The translations under genes and the position numbers were made by a program. Below are positions 1-12,697 of a DNA stretch of 64,000 bases, in pieces. The notes below the pieces were generated by a model, which searched no databases, was not told the DNA's origin, and saw only the letters and a list, made by a program, of their open reading frames with translations. The stretch is from positions 7,893,024 through 7,957,023 of the forward strand of contig NC_066512.1 of assembly GCF_024679095.1 (NCBI RefSeq), given 5' to 3'. The stretch is from Eriocheir sinensis. Its lineage: Eukaryota > Arthropoda > Malacostraca > Decapoda > Varunidae. Position 1 is the stretch's first letter, and the number at the start of each line of letters is the position of its first letter.

Positions 1-89
1 AGCCGCAACATCGCAGGACATCGCGCCTTGAGGAGCCAGCAGGAAGACAGGCTGCACGGCACCTCATCCTTCGTCTCGACACTGAGTTA

Positions 90-445
90 TGTAGCCAATC
101 GTTAGTGTAGCCAGGTTAGGTTAGACTGTGCTCGCACGAGTAACGATTTAGGCCACCTTGGTGTGTGAGCTGATTGTGTCTTTGTTTTGTGTGTGTAATA
201 GTTAGTGCATAGCTGTACACGAGCTTTATCAGTAACCCTTTTGCCTGTGCGTATGTGCCTTCCAGCCCCATAAGGAGAGTAATATGAACCCCACGGGAGA
301 TTTGAGCAGGTAAGTCGTGTTAGTACTCCCTTTTCATGGTGTGTACACCGTTGTGTCTCCTGGTGTGCCGCGGGAATTAACCCTTGTCGGCTAGCTACCG
401 CCTTGTGAGCACACTCCTGTTATTAAATCTTATTGAACCCCGTGA
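90..445 (+). mobile_element. Possible LTR (solo or end of an element lying to the left)
   Basis: The segment begins TGTAGCC and ends GTGACA, so it has TG...CA ends. It carries an ATTAAA polyadenylation-like signal about 25 bases before the end and a splice-donor-like CAGGTAAGT near 299-307. To the right it joins the decayed CR1-type coding tail that starts near 446. I cannot see a partner LTR, a primer-binding site or a target duplication, and bases 1-89 are unassigned. An ordinary unique sequence remains possible. Confidence 0.25.
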
Positions 446-717
<272 letters not shown>

Positions 718-862
718 GCAGTACTCTTTTGTAATAACTCAACAGTCCTAAAGTTATATTTGGTGGTTTTCTCCTCCTCCTCTCACTCCTCTTCCTCTTC
801 CTCCTCTTCCCTTTCCGAGAACTTGTAATTACTTTTGTCGTTCCAGACCACCACACAGTTTT

Positions 863-976
<114 letters not shown>

Positions 977-1045
977 ACTTATCAGAAAACTAACCTACTT
1001 CCTAACATACACTTCAGAATATGAAACCAAGACAACAGTTTTCCA

Positions 1046-1050
<5 letters not shown>

Positions 1051-1087
<37 letters not shown>
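1051..1087. repeat. (AC)n microsatellite
   Basis: A pure AC tract of about 37 bases. The stretch 1088-1438 after it shows no supported gene. Confidence 0.97.
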
Positions 1088-1090
<3 letters not shown>

Positions 1091-1438
1091 TCATTGTTTG
1101 CTCGTACTGGTGAACATAAGGGTCAGCTTTGCAGTGTGTTACCTGCTAGGATTGAAAATTAAATAAGACATGTAATTACTTCGTCGCGACGGCTAAATAA
1201 ACACACCTGCTTCATGGTGGTGATTTTATCACCTGTGGGCGGCTGTAGAGCATCCGTAGTCACAAGAAAGTCATGGAGTGAAGACAGACAAGTGGAAATG
1301 ATGTGGTGAGGAAAGAAAGGACCGTCAAATTGCATCAACCCAGTTTGTGTAACCGACTGTTGTTTCAATAAAAATGCTTAATAACGCTCTTTCAGGAAAC
1401 ACCGCACTAAGCCTATTTAATCTTTTTTTTTCACTAAG

Positions 1439-1466
1439 GGAGAGAGAGAGAGAGAGAGAGAGAGAA
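1439..1466. repeat. (GA)n microsatellite
   Basis: A short GA tract of about 27 bases in AT-rich sequence. Confidence 0.95.
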
Positions 1467-1536
1467 TTTTTACGAACATTACGATAATGGTTCTTATGAA
1501 AAATACAAAATTAACTCAGTCTTAGCACTTTCCTTT

Positions 1537-1538
<2 letters not shown>

Positions 1539-1620
<82 letters not shown>
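1539..1620. repeat. (CT)n microsatellite flanking a LINE 5' truncation point
   Basis: A pure CT tract of about 82 bases that ends exactly where the RNase H coding sequence of a 5'-truncated LINE begins. Confidence 0.98.

Positions 1621-3998
<2,378 letters not shown>

Positions 3999-4088
<90 letters not shown>
3999..4088. repeat. (CT)n microsatellite at the LINE 5' truncation
   Basis: A pure CT tract of about 90 bases directly joined to the YGFRAGKST coding end of the minus-strand RT fragment. Confidence 0.98.
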
Positions 4089-4091
<3 letters not shown>

Positions 4092-4733
4092 CCACGTGCC
4101 TATATCTTCTCCGACCATTACCAACTTGGTCCTTATCTTCTAAGTTATAAGACTAAAAAAGCTCATTCTAACAATTTTCTTTCGTTTCAGACTCGCTCTG
4201 GCCGAGCATCTTTAGGCTTGAGGCTAGGACTCTTTTCAGCACCTTCTTGTCCACTTTTTATTTCTTTTGTTTCAGACTTTACTAGTGTAATTTAGGTTGG
4301 CAAATATGTAAGCGTTAAACAGGAATCTATTGTTGACCACTTTCTCTTTAATAAATGGAATGACTTTATTTCTTAAGAAAAAACAAATATACTCATCTTC
4401 ATTTGCTCCTTCTCTTTCTCAAATGTATGTAATGTCTCTTACTTGATATATTTCTCTCAGTTCATCAGTGACAGCTGCTCTTTATCTTCATCGGTCAGAC
4501 CAGCCCCAAGCAGATGATTTCCACTGGAAATACCTTTTTCCTATTAATAAAAAGGGTGATTTGCGTCTTTTATCTAATGGTCTTTGTTTTCTAATTGCTT
4601 TCCTGGAGGGTGAGGTGCATCAATTTATTTAAAAATACTTCATAACGATTGTATAAAGGAGAATTTCAACTTTTAGAGAAAGATCGATTAAAACTTTGTT
4701 TAAACTAAATGCTGGAATCATAGTCTCTCTCAC

Positions 4734-4773
<40 letters not shown>

Positions 4774-5100
4774 ATACAACTATTTTGGCACTTAACTCGT
4801 ATAGGCAGAGAATCAACTAGTATGAATAAGTGAACTTAAACTATCAATAAGTAAGCTGTGGGTTTTTCTTCCCGTTTTCATTAGTTATTGCCTCTCTTCT
4901 TTGTAATTGCTCCTCATGTATCAAGTATTATTTCTGCTATATATTTATCTACCGGTAATCTAATTATTTAAGAAATAATTTACATAAATGTATGTTTCTC
5001 GATATTACTACAATATTAATTATTTTACTTGCGTCCAACTACCTAGCATGTGAAATTATAAATTTGACTTAAGCCACAAGTCTTTAATTAAACTCGTGTG
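4089..5100. other. AT-rich stretch with no gene seen
   Basis: No coding signal or recognised repeat. It contains a short (GTCT)n/(CT)n tract at about 4724-4773. Confidence 0.6.
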
Positions 5101-5352
5101 TGAGTATAATTCGCCACGGCCTGATCACGTGTTGGACTCGTAATCGCCAGCACGTACCCTTCCGACATGAGCAAGTGCTCTTTATCGTCGATCTCTGGGT
5201 ACTGCCAGACCCTCACACAACACACACCCCATCCCCCTTGCTCAAGGGGCGACAGTAACCACTCCTAGTCAACGGAGAGAATCCGGCCTGAGCGGGCTCG
5301 AATCGCCGCCCTGTCAGGTCATGAAGCCTGGCAGAGCTGTGCTCTAACCAGT
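5101..5352 (-). mobile_element. SINE-B, tRNA-derived SINE (copy 1)
   Basis: On the minus strand the head (5275-5352) reads like a tRNA. It has a box A-like TGGCGCAACTGGTTAGAGCA and a box B-like GATTCGAGCCC, spaced as in a tRNA, so it carries an internal pol III promoter. The body includes the imperfect palindrome CCCCTTGCTCAAGGGG and the phrase GGGTACTGCC, both found again at 27200-27270; the palindrome core also recurs at 36375. The far end (GGCCTGATCACG, near 5118) recurs at 19411. The head lies directly beside a (GT)n tract. It is not a functional tRNA gene because the acceptor stem does not close. Confidence 0.75.
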
Positions 5353-5384
5353 TGCGCCACGTGTGTGTGTGTGTGTGTGTGTGT
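5353..5384. repeat. (GT)n microsatellite beside SINE-B
   Basis: A GT tract of about 25-30 bases that touches the tRNA-like head of the SINE. Confidence 0.95.
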
Positions 5385-6142
5385 GGCCTCTCATAATTCC
5401 ACTTTCCTTTCGTCATAAACTTAAACAACCCACATCTTTTCCCTCCCGCATGCTTATCTATCCCCCTTAAACTTATCTTCTTTCACCCTCTATCTCCTTT
5501 TAATATATGCGATAAAAAATGGAAAAAAGAGAGTGAAGAATAATTAAGAATACGGAAGGAAAGCACTGCATGGAATGGAAGAAACTAATCAAAAAATACT
5601 ATCATACAAGAGTAGGTATGGGTCTGATTAAAACGGCCATTTGGGGCCTGGGGAGCAGTGGGTGATACAAAAAATCTGGACTGCCATGCATTGAACAGTA
5701 AATAGAGGAATATATCAATAATATAAGAATAATGAAATTAGAAAATGGATATGCACAAAATTAAGACAAATAATGATGTGCATACATACTGTCGAATAAT
5801 ATTTGCTAATAACAAAAGACTACTATGAAAGAGTTTTAAGTTTCCTTGCCACACGCCGCACAGACAACACCTGGCACTACACAGGACCACACACAGTATA
5901 CATACTTCACCTGGCCGGCGGTAATTACAGCAAAGTAAAGGTGGAAACACACGTGACGGAAGGTGAAGAAAGGAGGTGGAGGTGATGGGAGGGGGAGGAA
6001 AGTGAAGAAAAGGGAGGAGGAAGGCTTGAGTAAAGGAGAGGAAGGAGGGAGTGAAAGAAGGGAAGAGCTATACATCATAAATAATTGGCATTTGGTCTGA
6101 CGATGGTAATAATACTTTCCATAACAGGCGACAACCATCCAG

Positions 6143-6190
<48 letters not shown>

Positions 6191-6310
6191 GTATTCCCTA
6201 GTTGTTATTCCGCCTTTTAGTTATTCTTAATCACCGTTATCTTATCTGTCATCATTATCGACCGCGTGGGAAATGGTTCATAGCGTGACGAATATTACTC
6301 TTCTTCCTAT
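5385..6310. other. No gene seen; purine-rich block and (GT)n
   Basis: AT-rich sequence with a purine-rich block at about 5955-6065 and a (GT)n tract at about 6145-6189. The phrase TTGGGGCCTGGGGAGCAG at about 5640-5660 recurs at about 7103-7120. No coding sequence is supported. Confidence 0.6.
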
Positions 6311-6694
6311 TAGGCGGTGGCTGAACGGATAGCAAGACGGCCCCGCGTTCAGGAGGACGCGAGTTCAATCCCCGACCGGTGCCACCAAGCTGGGATTTTT
6401 CAGCCGCCGCCGAGTGGCTTAAAACTACCCACATGCTGTCCAGAAGACCACCTATCAACCCGGACTCTAGATTCTAGGATTAAAGATGAGCTCCGGGAGG
6501 GCAGCATGAGCCAATGCAAGATGGCGCCACTATAAAAAAAAAACTCGCCTGCGCCAGAACGGGCTGGGCCGACCATCAGGACCCACCGGGAAGAAGCCTT
6601 GGACCGACCATCAGGTCCACCGAGGAGAAGCCTACCGGCGCAATAGGCCAAGACATAAAAATAAAAAAATATAAAAAATAAAATAAATAAATAA
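6311..6694 (+). mobile_element. SINE-A, tRNA-derived SINE (full-length copy)
   Basis: The head reads GGCGGTGGCTGAACGGATAG (box A region) and GAGTTCAATCCC (box B region), like a tRNA of the long-variable-arm type. The body contains GGGATTTTTCAGCCGCCGCC, CTTAAAACTACCCACATGCT and GCAAGATGGCGCCACTATAA. The 3' part repeats GGCCGACCATCAGG twice and ends GCGCAATAGGCC followed by an A-rich tail. At least eight other full or partial copies occur in this window (16309, 21009, 21449, 28722, 37689, 45689, 46839, 48528). It is a non-autonomous retroposon that must rely on a LINE for mobility. Confidence 0.9.
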
Positions 6695-7112
6695 TCCTGT
6701 CTCTAGCAAATTCATCGTCTTTATTTTGAACAACTGTCGTCTTTCTTTTACTAGTCTTTTTCTTAATTTTCCTTCAAGCTCACCATTTTCTTTCCTCTTA
6801 CTTTTCTCCTATTCTCAAACAAAGTCCCATTAATCAATAACCTGTCCCCTTTTTTGCCTTCACAACGAGCGAGGCAGCCTTCACCGTGAACCAAAAAAGG
6901 GGACAGCACGCTATGTGGCATCTTTTCCCTCAGTATATTCCCAACAAAACGAGGAAACTCCACGAGGAGGCGGATGGGGTGAGGAAAAGGGAAGTGGGAG
7001 AAGAAGGGGGAAACATGGAAACATGGAAATGCAAGCAACAGAAAGCCTATTGGCTCATTACGAGGTTGCCCGCTTTGTTGATTTAATCTGCTCGACAACC
7101 ACTTGGGGCCTG
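6695..7112. other. No gene seen
   Basis: AT-rich then purine-rich sequence without a convincing coding frame. It lies between a SINE tail and the repeated 3' end of CR1-1, and part of it may be old LINE 3' UTR. Confidence 0.5.
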
Positions 7113-7194
7113 GGGAGCAGATGAAAGCACCTCGACATTGAGAAGCAGATGAAAGCACCTCGATATTGAGGAGCAGATGAAAGCACCTCAATAT
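7113..7194 (-). repeat. Three ~28-bp tandem repeats at the 3' end of CR1-1
   Basis: Three copies of a 28-base unit containing GCAGATGAAAGCACCTC, differing at one or two positions each, lie just downstream of the CR1-1 ORF2 stop. CR1-group LINEs commonly end in short tandem repeats rather than poly(A). The unit here is longer than the usual 8-9 bases. Confidence 0.75.
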
Positions 7195-7886
7195 TCAGTT
7201 TACTCCCGACGCAGCGAAGTGACGGTCGGTTCTACATTTGAAGGAGTTGATGGTATTCGCATTTACTACTTCTGAAGGAAGATTGTTCCAGTAGCGGATG
7301 ACTCGGTTTGAAAAGAAACTCCTTCCGATGTATGTGTTACATCGACTAGACTGAATGGGTAAACCGTTATTTCTAGTTCTTAGGTTGGTTTGCAGTTCAA
7401 AGAATTTGGAGTAATCGACGTTATTGAATTTTTTCAGATACTTGAAGACTTGAATCATATCCCCTCGTAGGCGTCTTTTCTCCAATGTAAAGAGATTGAG
7501 TCGCTTGAGTCGTTCCTCGTACGGTTGAGCCCTTAAGGTTGGTACAATCTTCGTAGCGCGTCGTTGATTCCTTTCCAGTAAATCAATGTCCTTTCTGTAA
7601 TTAGGAGACCAGAACTGTACTGCATACTCGAGGTGCGGTCTTACCATGGAAGTATACAAGGATAGCATCACGTCTGGCGTTTTACACTCGAAGTTCCTAG
7701 CTATGAACCCGAGCATAGTGTTGGCTTTGTTGTATGCTTTTTTACAGTGATTCGCGTGTTTCAGGTCACTACTGATAGTGACTCCAAGATCCTTTTCCTC
7801 CAGCATCCCTTGCAGAGGTTTCCCATTCATGATGTATGTGTGGCTACTATTTTTGGACCCACTGTACATGACTTGGCATTTATCAA
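7195..7886 (-). pseudogene. CR1-1 ORF2, C-terminal part of the reverse transcriptase
   Basis: This 3' piece of a CR1-type LINE reads on the minus strand from KCQVMYSG through EEKDLGVTISSDLK, MVRPHLEYAVQFWSP and LLERNQRRATKIVPTL to WNNLPSEVVNANTINSFK and a stop at 7195. The frame is fully open. The sequence stops abruptly at 7886, where a Gypsy LTR begins. The protein resumes on the far side of the Gypsy element, at 13582, with WQMSFNVD. Joined, the two edges give an unbroken CR1 motif (FNVDKC), so this and 13582-17645 are one element. The copy is dead because of the insertion and of stops and frameshifts further upstream. Confidence 0.92.
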
Positions 7887-8768
7887 TGTGGGTTTCTTGA
7901 AAGGTCTGGACTTCCGAAAATCCCGTAAATTCTCAGCAATAAAAATATATAAATTAAAAGAACTGAAAATTGAGTTATCAGACTCACAGCCCCTCTAGTC
8001 CTTATTTTTATTAAATATCTGATCAGTCACATCTCTCATAGGGTAAGCAAAAGCCAGATAAAACCTGCTCTAAGTTTATTGAAAGCAACAAATAAACTCG
8101 CTGGAAATTAAGAATAATTAATTAAACCAAGCACACTGCAACCTAGCTATCTACGTTAAAACATCCTAGCAAATGGTTACTTAGCTGTAGGGGGAGAAGG
8201 GGGAATCCACACCCTGATCTGCCTCGTGTTCTGGTCGGCCTGGAGTCCTTCTTCACTTCTCTCTCGTTCCTCTGCAACCGCCGTGCCCTCACTCCTCCCA
8301 CGGGCTTCCTTGACCTGAGTACACAGTCACTCTGGACATGCGGATACTACAAGGCTGAAAAACCCGGAGGCTGGAGAGGGACGTGTGCTCGCGGCGAAGT
8401 CTGGGCAGGAGATGGCTTGAAAGATGGCGGCGGTCCCACAATGCTCCGCGCGCCTGCCGCATTCAAGATGCCAGCTCTCGCCATACTGACATCTCGTTTT
8501 CTGTGCAACACTTACGCTAAAACGCCCTAAAGGCTATGGATTTATTATTTATTAATAACCTAACACATGCAATTGGTCATAGTGGGTCATGCATCCCACA
8601 CATAGCTCAGCGTTGGCAGTAATAACGAATATGATTTGAAAAGCTCGCTGCTCCCGCCTCCTAGTTTTCCCGCCTGATCTGTGACTACTCCCGCTCTCTC
8701 AATCAAAATGGCGGGGACTCCCGCGGTAATTTTCCACAGGCCACTCCCTGAATAATGAAATCATAACA
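7887..8768 (-). repeat. Gypsy 3' LTR
   Basis: This is the left repeat, 882 bases, matching 12698-13581. It begins TGTGGGTTTC and ends CATAACA in plus orientation. Differences from the other LTR are scattered substitutions and a few small indels, so the insertion is not very recent. Confidence 0.93.
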
Positions 8769-8790
8769 TTTCCCCCCCCCCTCCCCCTTT
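8769..8790 (-). promoter_or_regulatory. Polypurine tract of the Gypsy element
   Basis: Directly inside the 3' LTR the minus strand is a run of A and G only (AAAGGGGGAGGGGGGG...), where plus-strand DNA synthesis of an LTR element is primed. Its place and orientation agree with pol on the minus strand. Confidence 0.85.
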
Positions 8791-9668
8791 AAGAAAACTT
8801 TTGTCTTCAGAGAAAAGTTTTTAAACTGTGAATACGCTGCCAACACTGGTAACATGCCCTACACCTGCACTTACAGAATTAGCATGTTCCTGACAGTACT
8901 TTCTCACACTTTTCACACACCCTCTCATACTGTGGCGTATGTCAGTTAACCTCTGCTCAGGTAATTGACGGTTCGCCTGTGAGTGAAAAAACCTCAACAT
9001 TTACGTTAATACTCAAACTAGAGGGAAAACTCCATAGCGAGGCGCCAGTACCTTTTAGAGCGGGCTTGGCGAACTTCGCCACATTTATTCACAATATGTA
9101 AGTGGTGTTATGTATGTATGCATAGTGTAGGTGGGACAGATGTGGAGTAGCTGTAGGTTGGTGTAAAAAATGGTGTAACTTATTGTATAAATTCCTGGCT
9201 AACTGCCTAATTTTTCTTACATTATCACACCATGCAGCATACCATGCGACTTAAATTTTAAGCATGCCGCAAAACTCTCCCACATCTACGGTCTGAGGCT
9301 GAGAATAGTGAGCTTGGCTAATCGCACCATGGGGTGGCGACGCATGACCCCATCTAATCTGTCCACTTTCGTCACTTGGATCCTCGACTCAGCTGAATCT
9401 TAAGGTCCCAAGATCATAAGAACATAAGAACATAAGAACATAGGGAAACTACAAGAGGCCGGGTGGCCTACACATGGCAGCTCCAGAATCCCCCCACTAC
9501 TCACGATGGGTGAGGTGTAGTTACAGAGATACAGGTAGAGACTTGATCCTCGTTATACCGGCGGTACTAGGCACGCATCCAGTACCCCGTCACCTTACTG
9601 CACCCACACCTCACTGCCACTAGCGAATATAAAGTCTCCGAGCCCTTAACCTGTCCACTTTGATCATC
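8791..9668 (-). other. Gypsy internal region downstream of integrase, no RT found; includes a LINE 3' tail
   Basis: If this element has the integrase-first order, RT and RNase H should lie here, but I see none of their motifs in any frame. The stretch holds a foreign insert at about 9409-9655: three copies of ATAAGAACA at 9414-9442 followed by GGCCGGGTGGCCTACACATG. On the minus strand this resembles the 3' end of a CR1/L2-type LINE or a SINE. The flanks of the insert (9271-9408 and 9649-9790) resemble each other, for example GAGAATAGTGAGCTT and CTGTCCACTTT. This suggests an old tandem duplication. Confidence 0.5.
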
Positions 9669-11570
9669 TTACTCTGCTACCAGACGCAATCTTAGGTTTG
9701 TCCGAAAAAAAACTCTGCATAACCCTCTAGCAACGATCTGAGGTTGAGAATAGTGAGCTTTAACTAACTCTAGACACCTCACCTTCTCATCATACTCACC
9801 TTCTCGCAAACAACCTGCGGCTACTTCTGACCGGTAGTATTGTTTCAACATGTTGATATGGAACCGTTTTGGGTTTCCATCAGCCAGGAGAGTATAATTA
9901 AGGTCATTAACCTTCTCCTTAACCTCGTAAGGTCCCTTCCACTGAGCTAACAGCTTGTTACTCGCTGTGGGAAGCAAAACTAGGCACTATTCTCCTACAC
10001 TGAGCTTACGCAACTTTGCCTTCCTGTCGTAGTAACTTTTCTGTACTTGTTTTGCTTTGAGTAACTCCTCCTTAGCAATGTTACAGGTCTCCCTCAGCCT
10101 GTCACCTAGATCTAACACGTACTGGTATGTGGTCTTGACCTTCGGGTCCGGCACATTGTCATCCCACAGCTCTCTCAGTAACTGAAGCGGACCCCTAACC
10201 GACCTACCATGCATTAGCTCAAGCGGGGAGAACCTGGTGGAGCTCTGTGGCGCTTCTCTGTACGCGAACAACAAAGGAGCCAGGTACCTAGTCAATTCCT
10301 TGGGCTGTTCGGCAGCCATGCGTTTAAGCATTTTCTTAAGTGTGCCGTTAAAACGTTCACACAGTCCATTCCCCATGGGATGGTAGGGCGTGGTATGTAA
10401 CCCCTTGCACGCTAGCAGACGTAGTACTCCCTCCATCATCCCTGAGGTGAACTGAGTACCCCGATCACTCAGTATTTGTCTGGGTATACCTACTTGGCAA
10501 AATATAGTCATGAGAGCTTCAGCCACAGTTTGCGTTTCAATATTCTTCAGCGGCACCGCTTCCGCCCAACGCGTGGCAAAATCTACAAGCGTAAGAATAT
10601 ACCGGGAGCCATCGCTGGCTCGGGGCTCTATAGGCCCCACCAAATCTACTGCTACTCTTTCAAAGGGAGAGTCAATAATGGGCAGTGGCTGTAAGGGTGC
10701 AGGCTTTACCCTACCCTTATCTATAGTTTTTTGACACACATCGCACGACCTCACATATCTAGCTACCTCCTGGCCTATCCCTGGCCAATAAAAATGTGCT
10801 TGTACGCGAGCGAGTGTCTTGGTTCTTCCCATGTGTCCACCTAGAGTAGTACTGTGACATAACTTGAGAACACCCTCTTTGTATCTCGCAGGCACAACTA
10901 ACTGCAATTTCCTTTCACCCGAGGGAGAGATAATCTGCCTATATATCAAGCCACGCTGCTTGATAAAACTGACGCGGTTCTCGTTCAGCTGTATGACACT
11001 GTTTTCCTGCAAACGTTTGCATACGCCGTGCAGGGTGTTGTCTCTCTCTACCTCCTTCCTTACGTCCTCGCTGTTAGTTAGATCTCCAAGAGATGTAACC
11101 ATGAGAGGCCTAACAGTACTCTTACGCTTAGCTGCTGCTCGGGTCACTACTGCTGCACCAATCTGAGGCTCACCTTCTCCTTGTACCCTTTCACCTTCTC
11201 CAAAATTCTCTGGATCCAACACCGCGTTAGATGTTTGAGTGACGGCATTTTTACTCACCCCGTTAGTAGCTCCGGGAATGTTGCCAATCACTAAATCATA
11301 TAGCGGTGTTTCGAGTGTCACCGCCATGATCCAGCCTGTGTAATAGGGTGACTTGACTTGTATCTTGACTTCAGGAGCTATCACTGGCGCGCTATTCAAC
11401 AGCCATATTTTTCTAAGTTTGCCTGTGAATTCATGGCTCCTAGCTAAGCTGTGCCTCAGTGTACAAATGGTAGAACCACTATCCCTCATCACCGTAACCT
11501 CTCGGTCTCCTACCCAACCTTTACTCAAATTCAACCGATCATCGTACTGATTAGTGGCTGCGCCGGCCAC
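9669..11570 (-). pseudogene. Gypsy pol: protease and integrase (RT missing)
   Basis: The frame runs from about 11570 to 9669 with one in-frame stop at 9984-9986. Near the start lies the aspartic protease motif RDSGSTICTL, with VIGNIPG about 75 residues later. After a linker comes the integrase zinc finger (HSTTLGGHMGRT, then CDVCQ). The catalytic core follows: VAVDLVGP (first Asp), SDRGTQFTS (second Asp) and GLCERFNGTLKKML (Glu). Past the stop, the C-terminal GPY/F-type domain reads LLAQWKGPYEV and RFHINMLKQYY. In ordinary Gypsy elements RT and RNase H lie between protease and integrase; here only about 110 linker residues do. Gmr1-like Gypsy elements place integrase before RT, which fits this arrangement. 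Confidence 0.88.
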
Positions 11571-11864
11571 TAGTCATAGATTCTGCGCCTCATCGCAAGA
11601 CTAGCCGTTCACGGAAGGCACAGGTGGTGGCGAACCCTGATTTCTACCATAATTACCATGCTGCGGGGCACTTTCTTGTCTTACTGCAGGATTTTTGTGC
11701 CACTTATTACCCTGATACGGTCGCGACCCATAACTTCCAGACTTCGGACGCGGTGCATAATGTTGGTTACTTTTGGGTGAAGGCCACGCTTGCTAATCGC
11801 ACCAGGGGTGGTGGCGACGCCTGAACCAATCTTTCTAGGGACTTCACTCTGCAGGTTATTGCTT
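11571..11864 (-). other. Gag-pol junction of the Gypsy element, degenerate
   Basis: The minus strand codes a basic, Gly/Pro/Asn-rich stretch (for example SYGSRPYQGNKWHK) in broken frames. A Gag zinc knuckle would be expected here, and a PGAISKRG-like piece is visible, but the Cys residues are not, so the knuckle appears decayed. Stops separate this stretch from the protease frame. Confidence 0.4.
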
Positions 11865-12613
11865 TTAACTACAGGCCTTTTTCGTCCTACCGCAGGCCTC
11901 AAAATAGGAATTTGCCATTTCTTTCATAACTTCTAACTTCCTCACCTTGTCTATTTTGAGCCCCGTGACTAATTCATCTGAGCAGGATTTTACGTACTGC
12001 GCACGTAAGATTAGGTCCTTTACACCTTCAACTGTCTCCTCAGCACCGTCTCTCTTGAGCCATTGATCTAAGTATCTCTTAAGGCGAGCAGCAAATTGAA
12101 TTGCTGTCTCATCGTCATTTATAGAGGCAGAGGAGAACTGATACTTTAAATCATCAACAGATATTCCATAAGCTGCCAATAATGCCTCCTTCATATCTTT
12201 ATACTCACGAGAGTATGAATTACCTCCAAAGCTTTACCTTCAAAAAGACTCATGAATTGCACACGCATGGTAACCTCATCATATTGCATTAAGTTAGCGG
12301 CTTCATCAAATCGCGCTATGAATATTTCTATCTTATCACCATCTTTGAAATGATTAAGCTTTATCTTTGGAGAAACTACTTTATTATTCTGAGAGTTACT
12401 GCCATTCCCATTATTCGCCGCTAGCTCGGCCATTTTGATTTCATGGGCCTCCTTTTCTCGTTCTCTCTCAGCTTCTAGTTTCCGTAATTCTAGCTGGTAT
12501 TGATCCTTTTCTCTTTCTCTCTCTTTCTCTTGCTCCTTGATTATGTACTCTCTGGCTTCTTTAGCATTGTACCCTAACACTTCCGCTTCCTCTTTCCACT
12601 GTGATACAGACAT
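11865..12613 (-). pseudogene. Gypsy gag with SCAN-like capsid region
   Basis: Two overlapping minus-strand frames make up Gag. The first (12613-12191) starts MSVSQWKEEAEVLGY, where a start codon lies about 85 bases from the primer-binding site. It has a long charged coiled-coil-like segment rich in Glu/Lys/Arg, then KIELNH-like and FIARFDEAANLMQYD segments. A frameshift near 12215-12240 moves the continuation to the second frame (EYKDMKEALLAAYG, ETAIQFAARLKRYLDQWL, then DLILRAQYVKSCSDELV). That pattern resembles the SCAN-type capsid fold known from Gmr1-like Gypsy elements. It would form the particle that packages the element's RNA. The frameshift makes this copy non-functional. Confidence 0.8.
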
Positions 12614-12678
12614 CTTGCGAGATAAATACTTCGAGCCTAACAGCCAATACTTCGCCTATGGAGTGTGAGGTCAGTTTA

Positions 12679-12692
12679 CTGTTCGGGCGCCA
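12679..12692 (-). promoter_or_regulatory. Primer-binding site, tRNA-Lys type
   Basis: On the minus strand the bases TGGCGCCCGAACAG lie five bases inside the 5' LTR. They are complementary to the 3' end of the lysine tRNA class also used by several retroviruses. Reverse transcription of the element's RNA would start here. Confidence 0.88.
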
Positions 12693-12697
12693 TTTTA

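Noticed and set aside
5275..5352. Functional tRNA gene
   Set aside because: Box A and box B are present but the acceptor and anticodon stems do not pair well and the SINE body follows directly. The same holds for all SINE-A heads.
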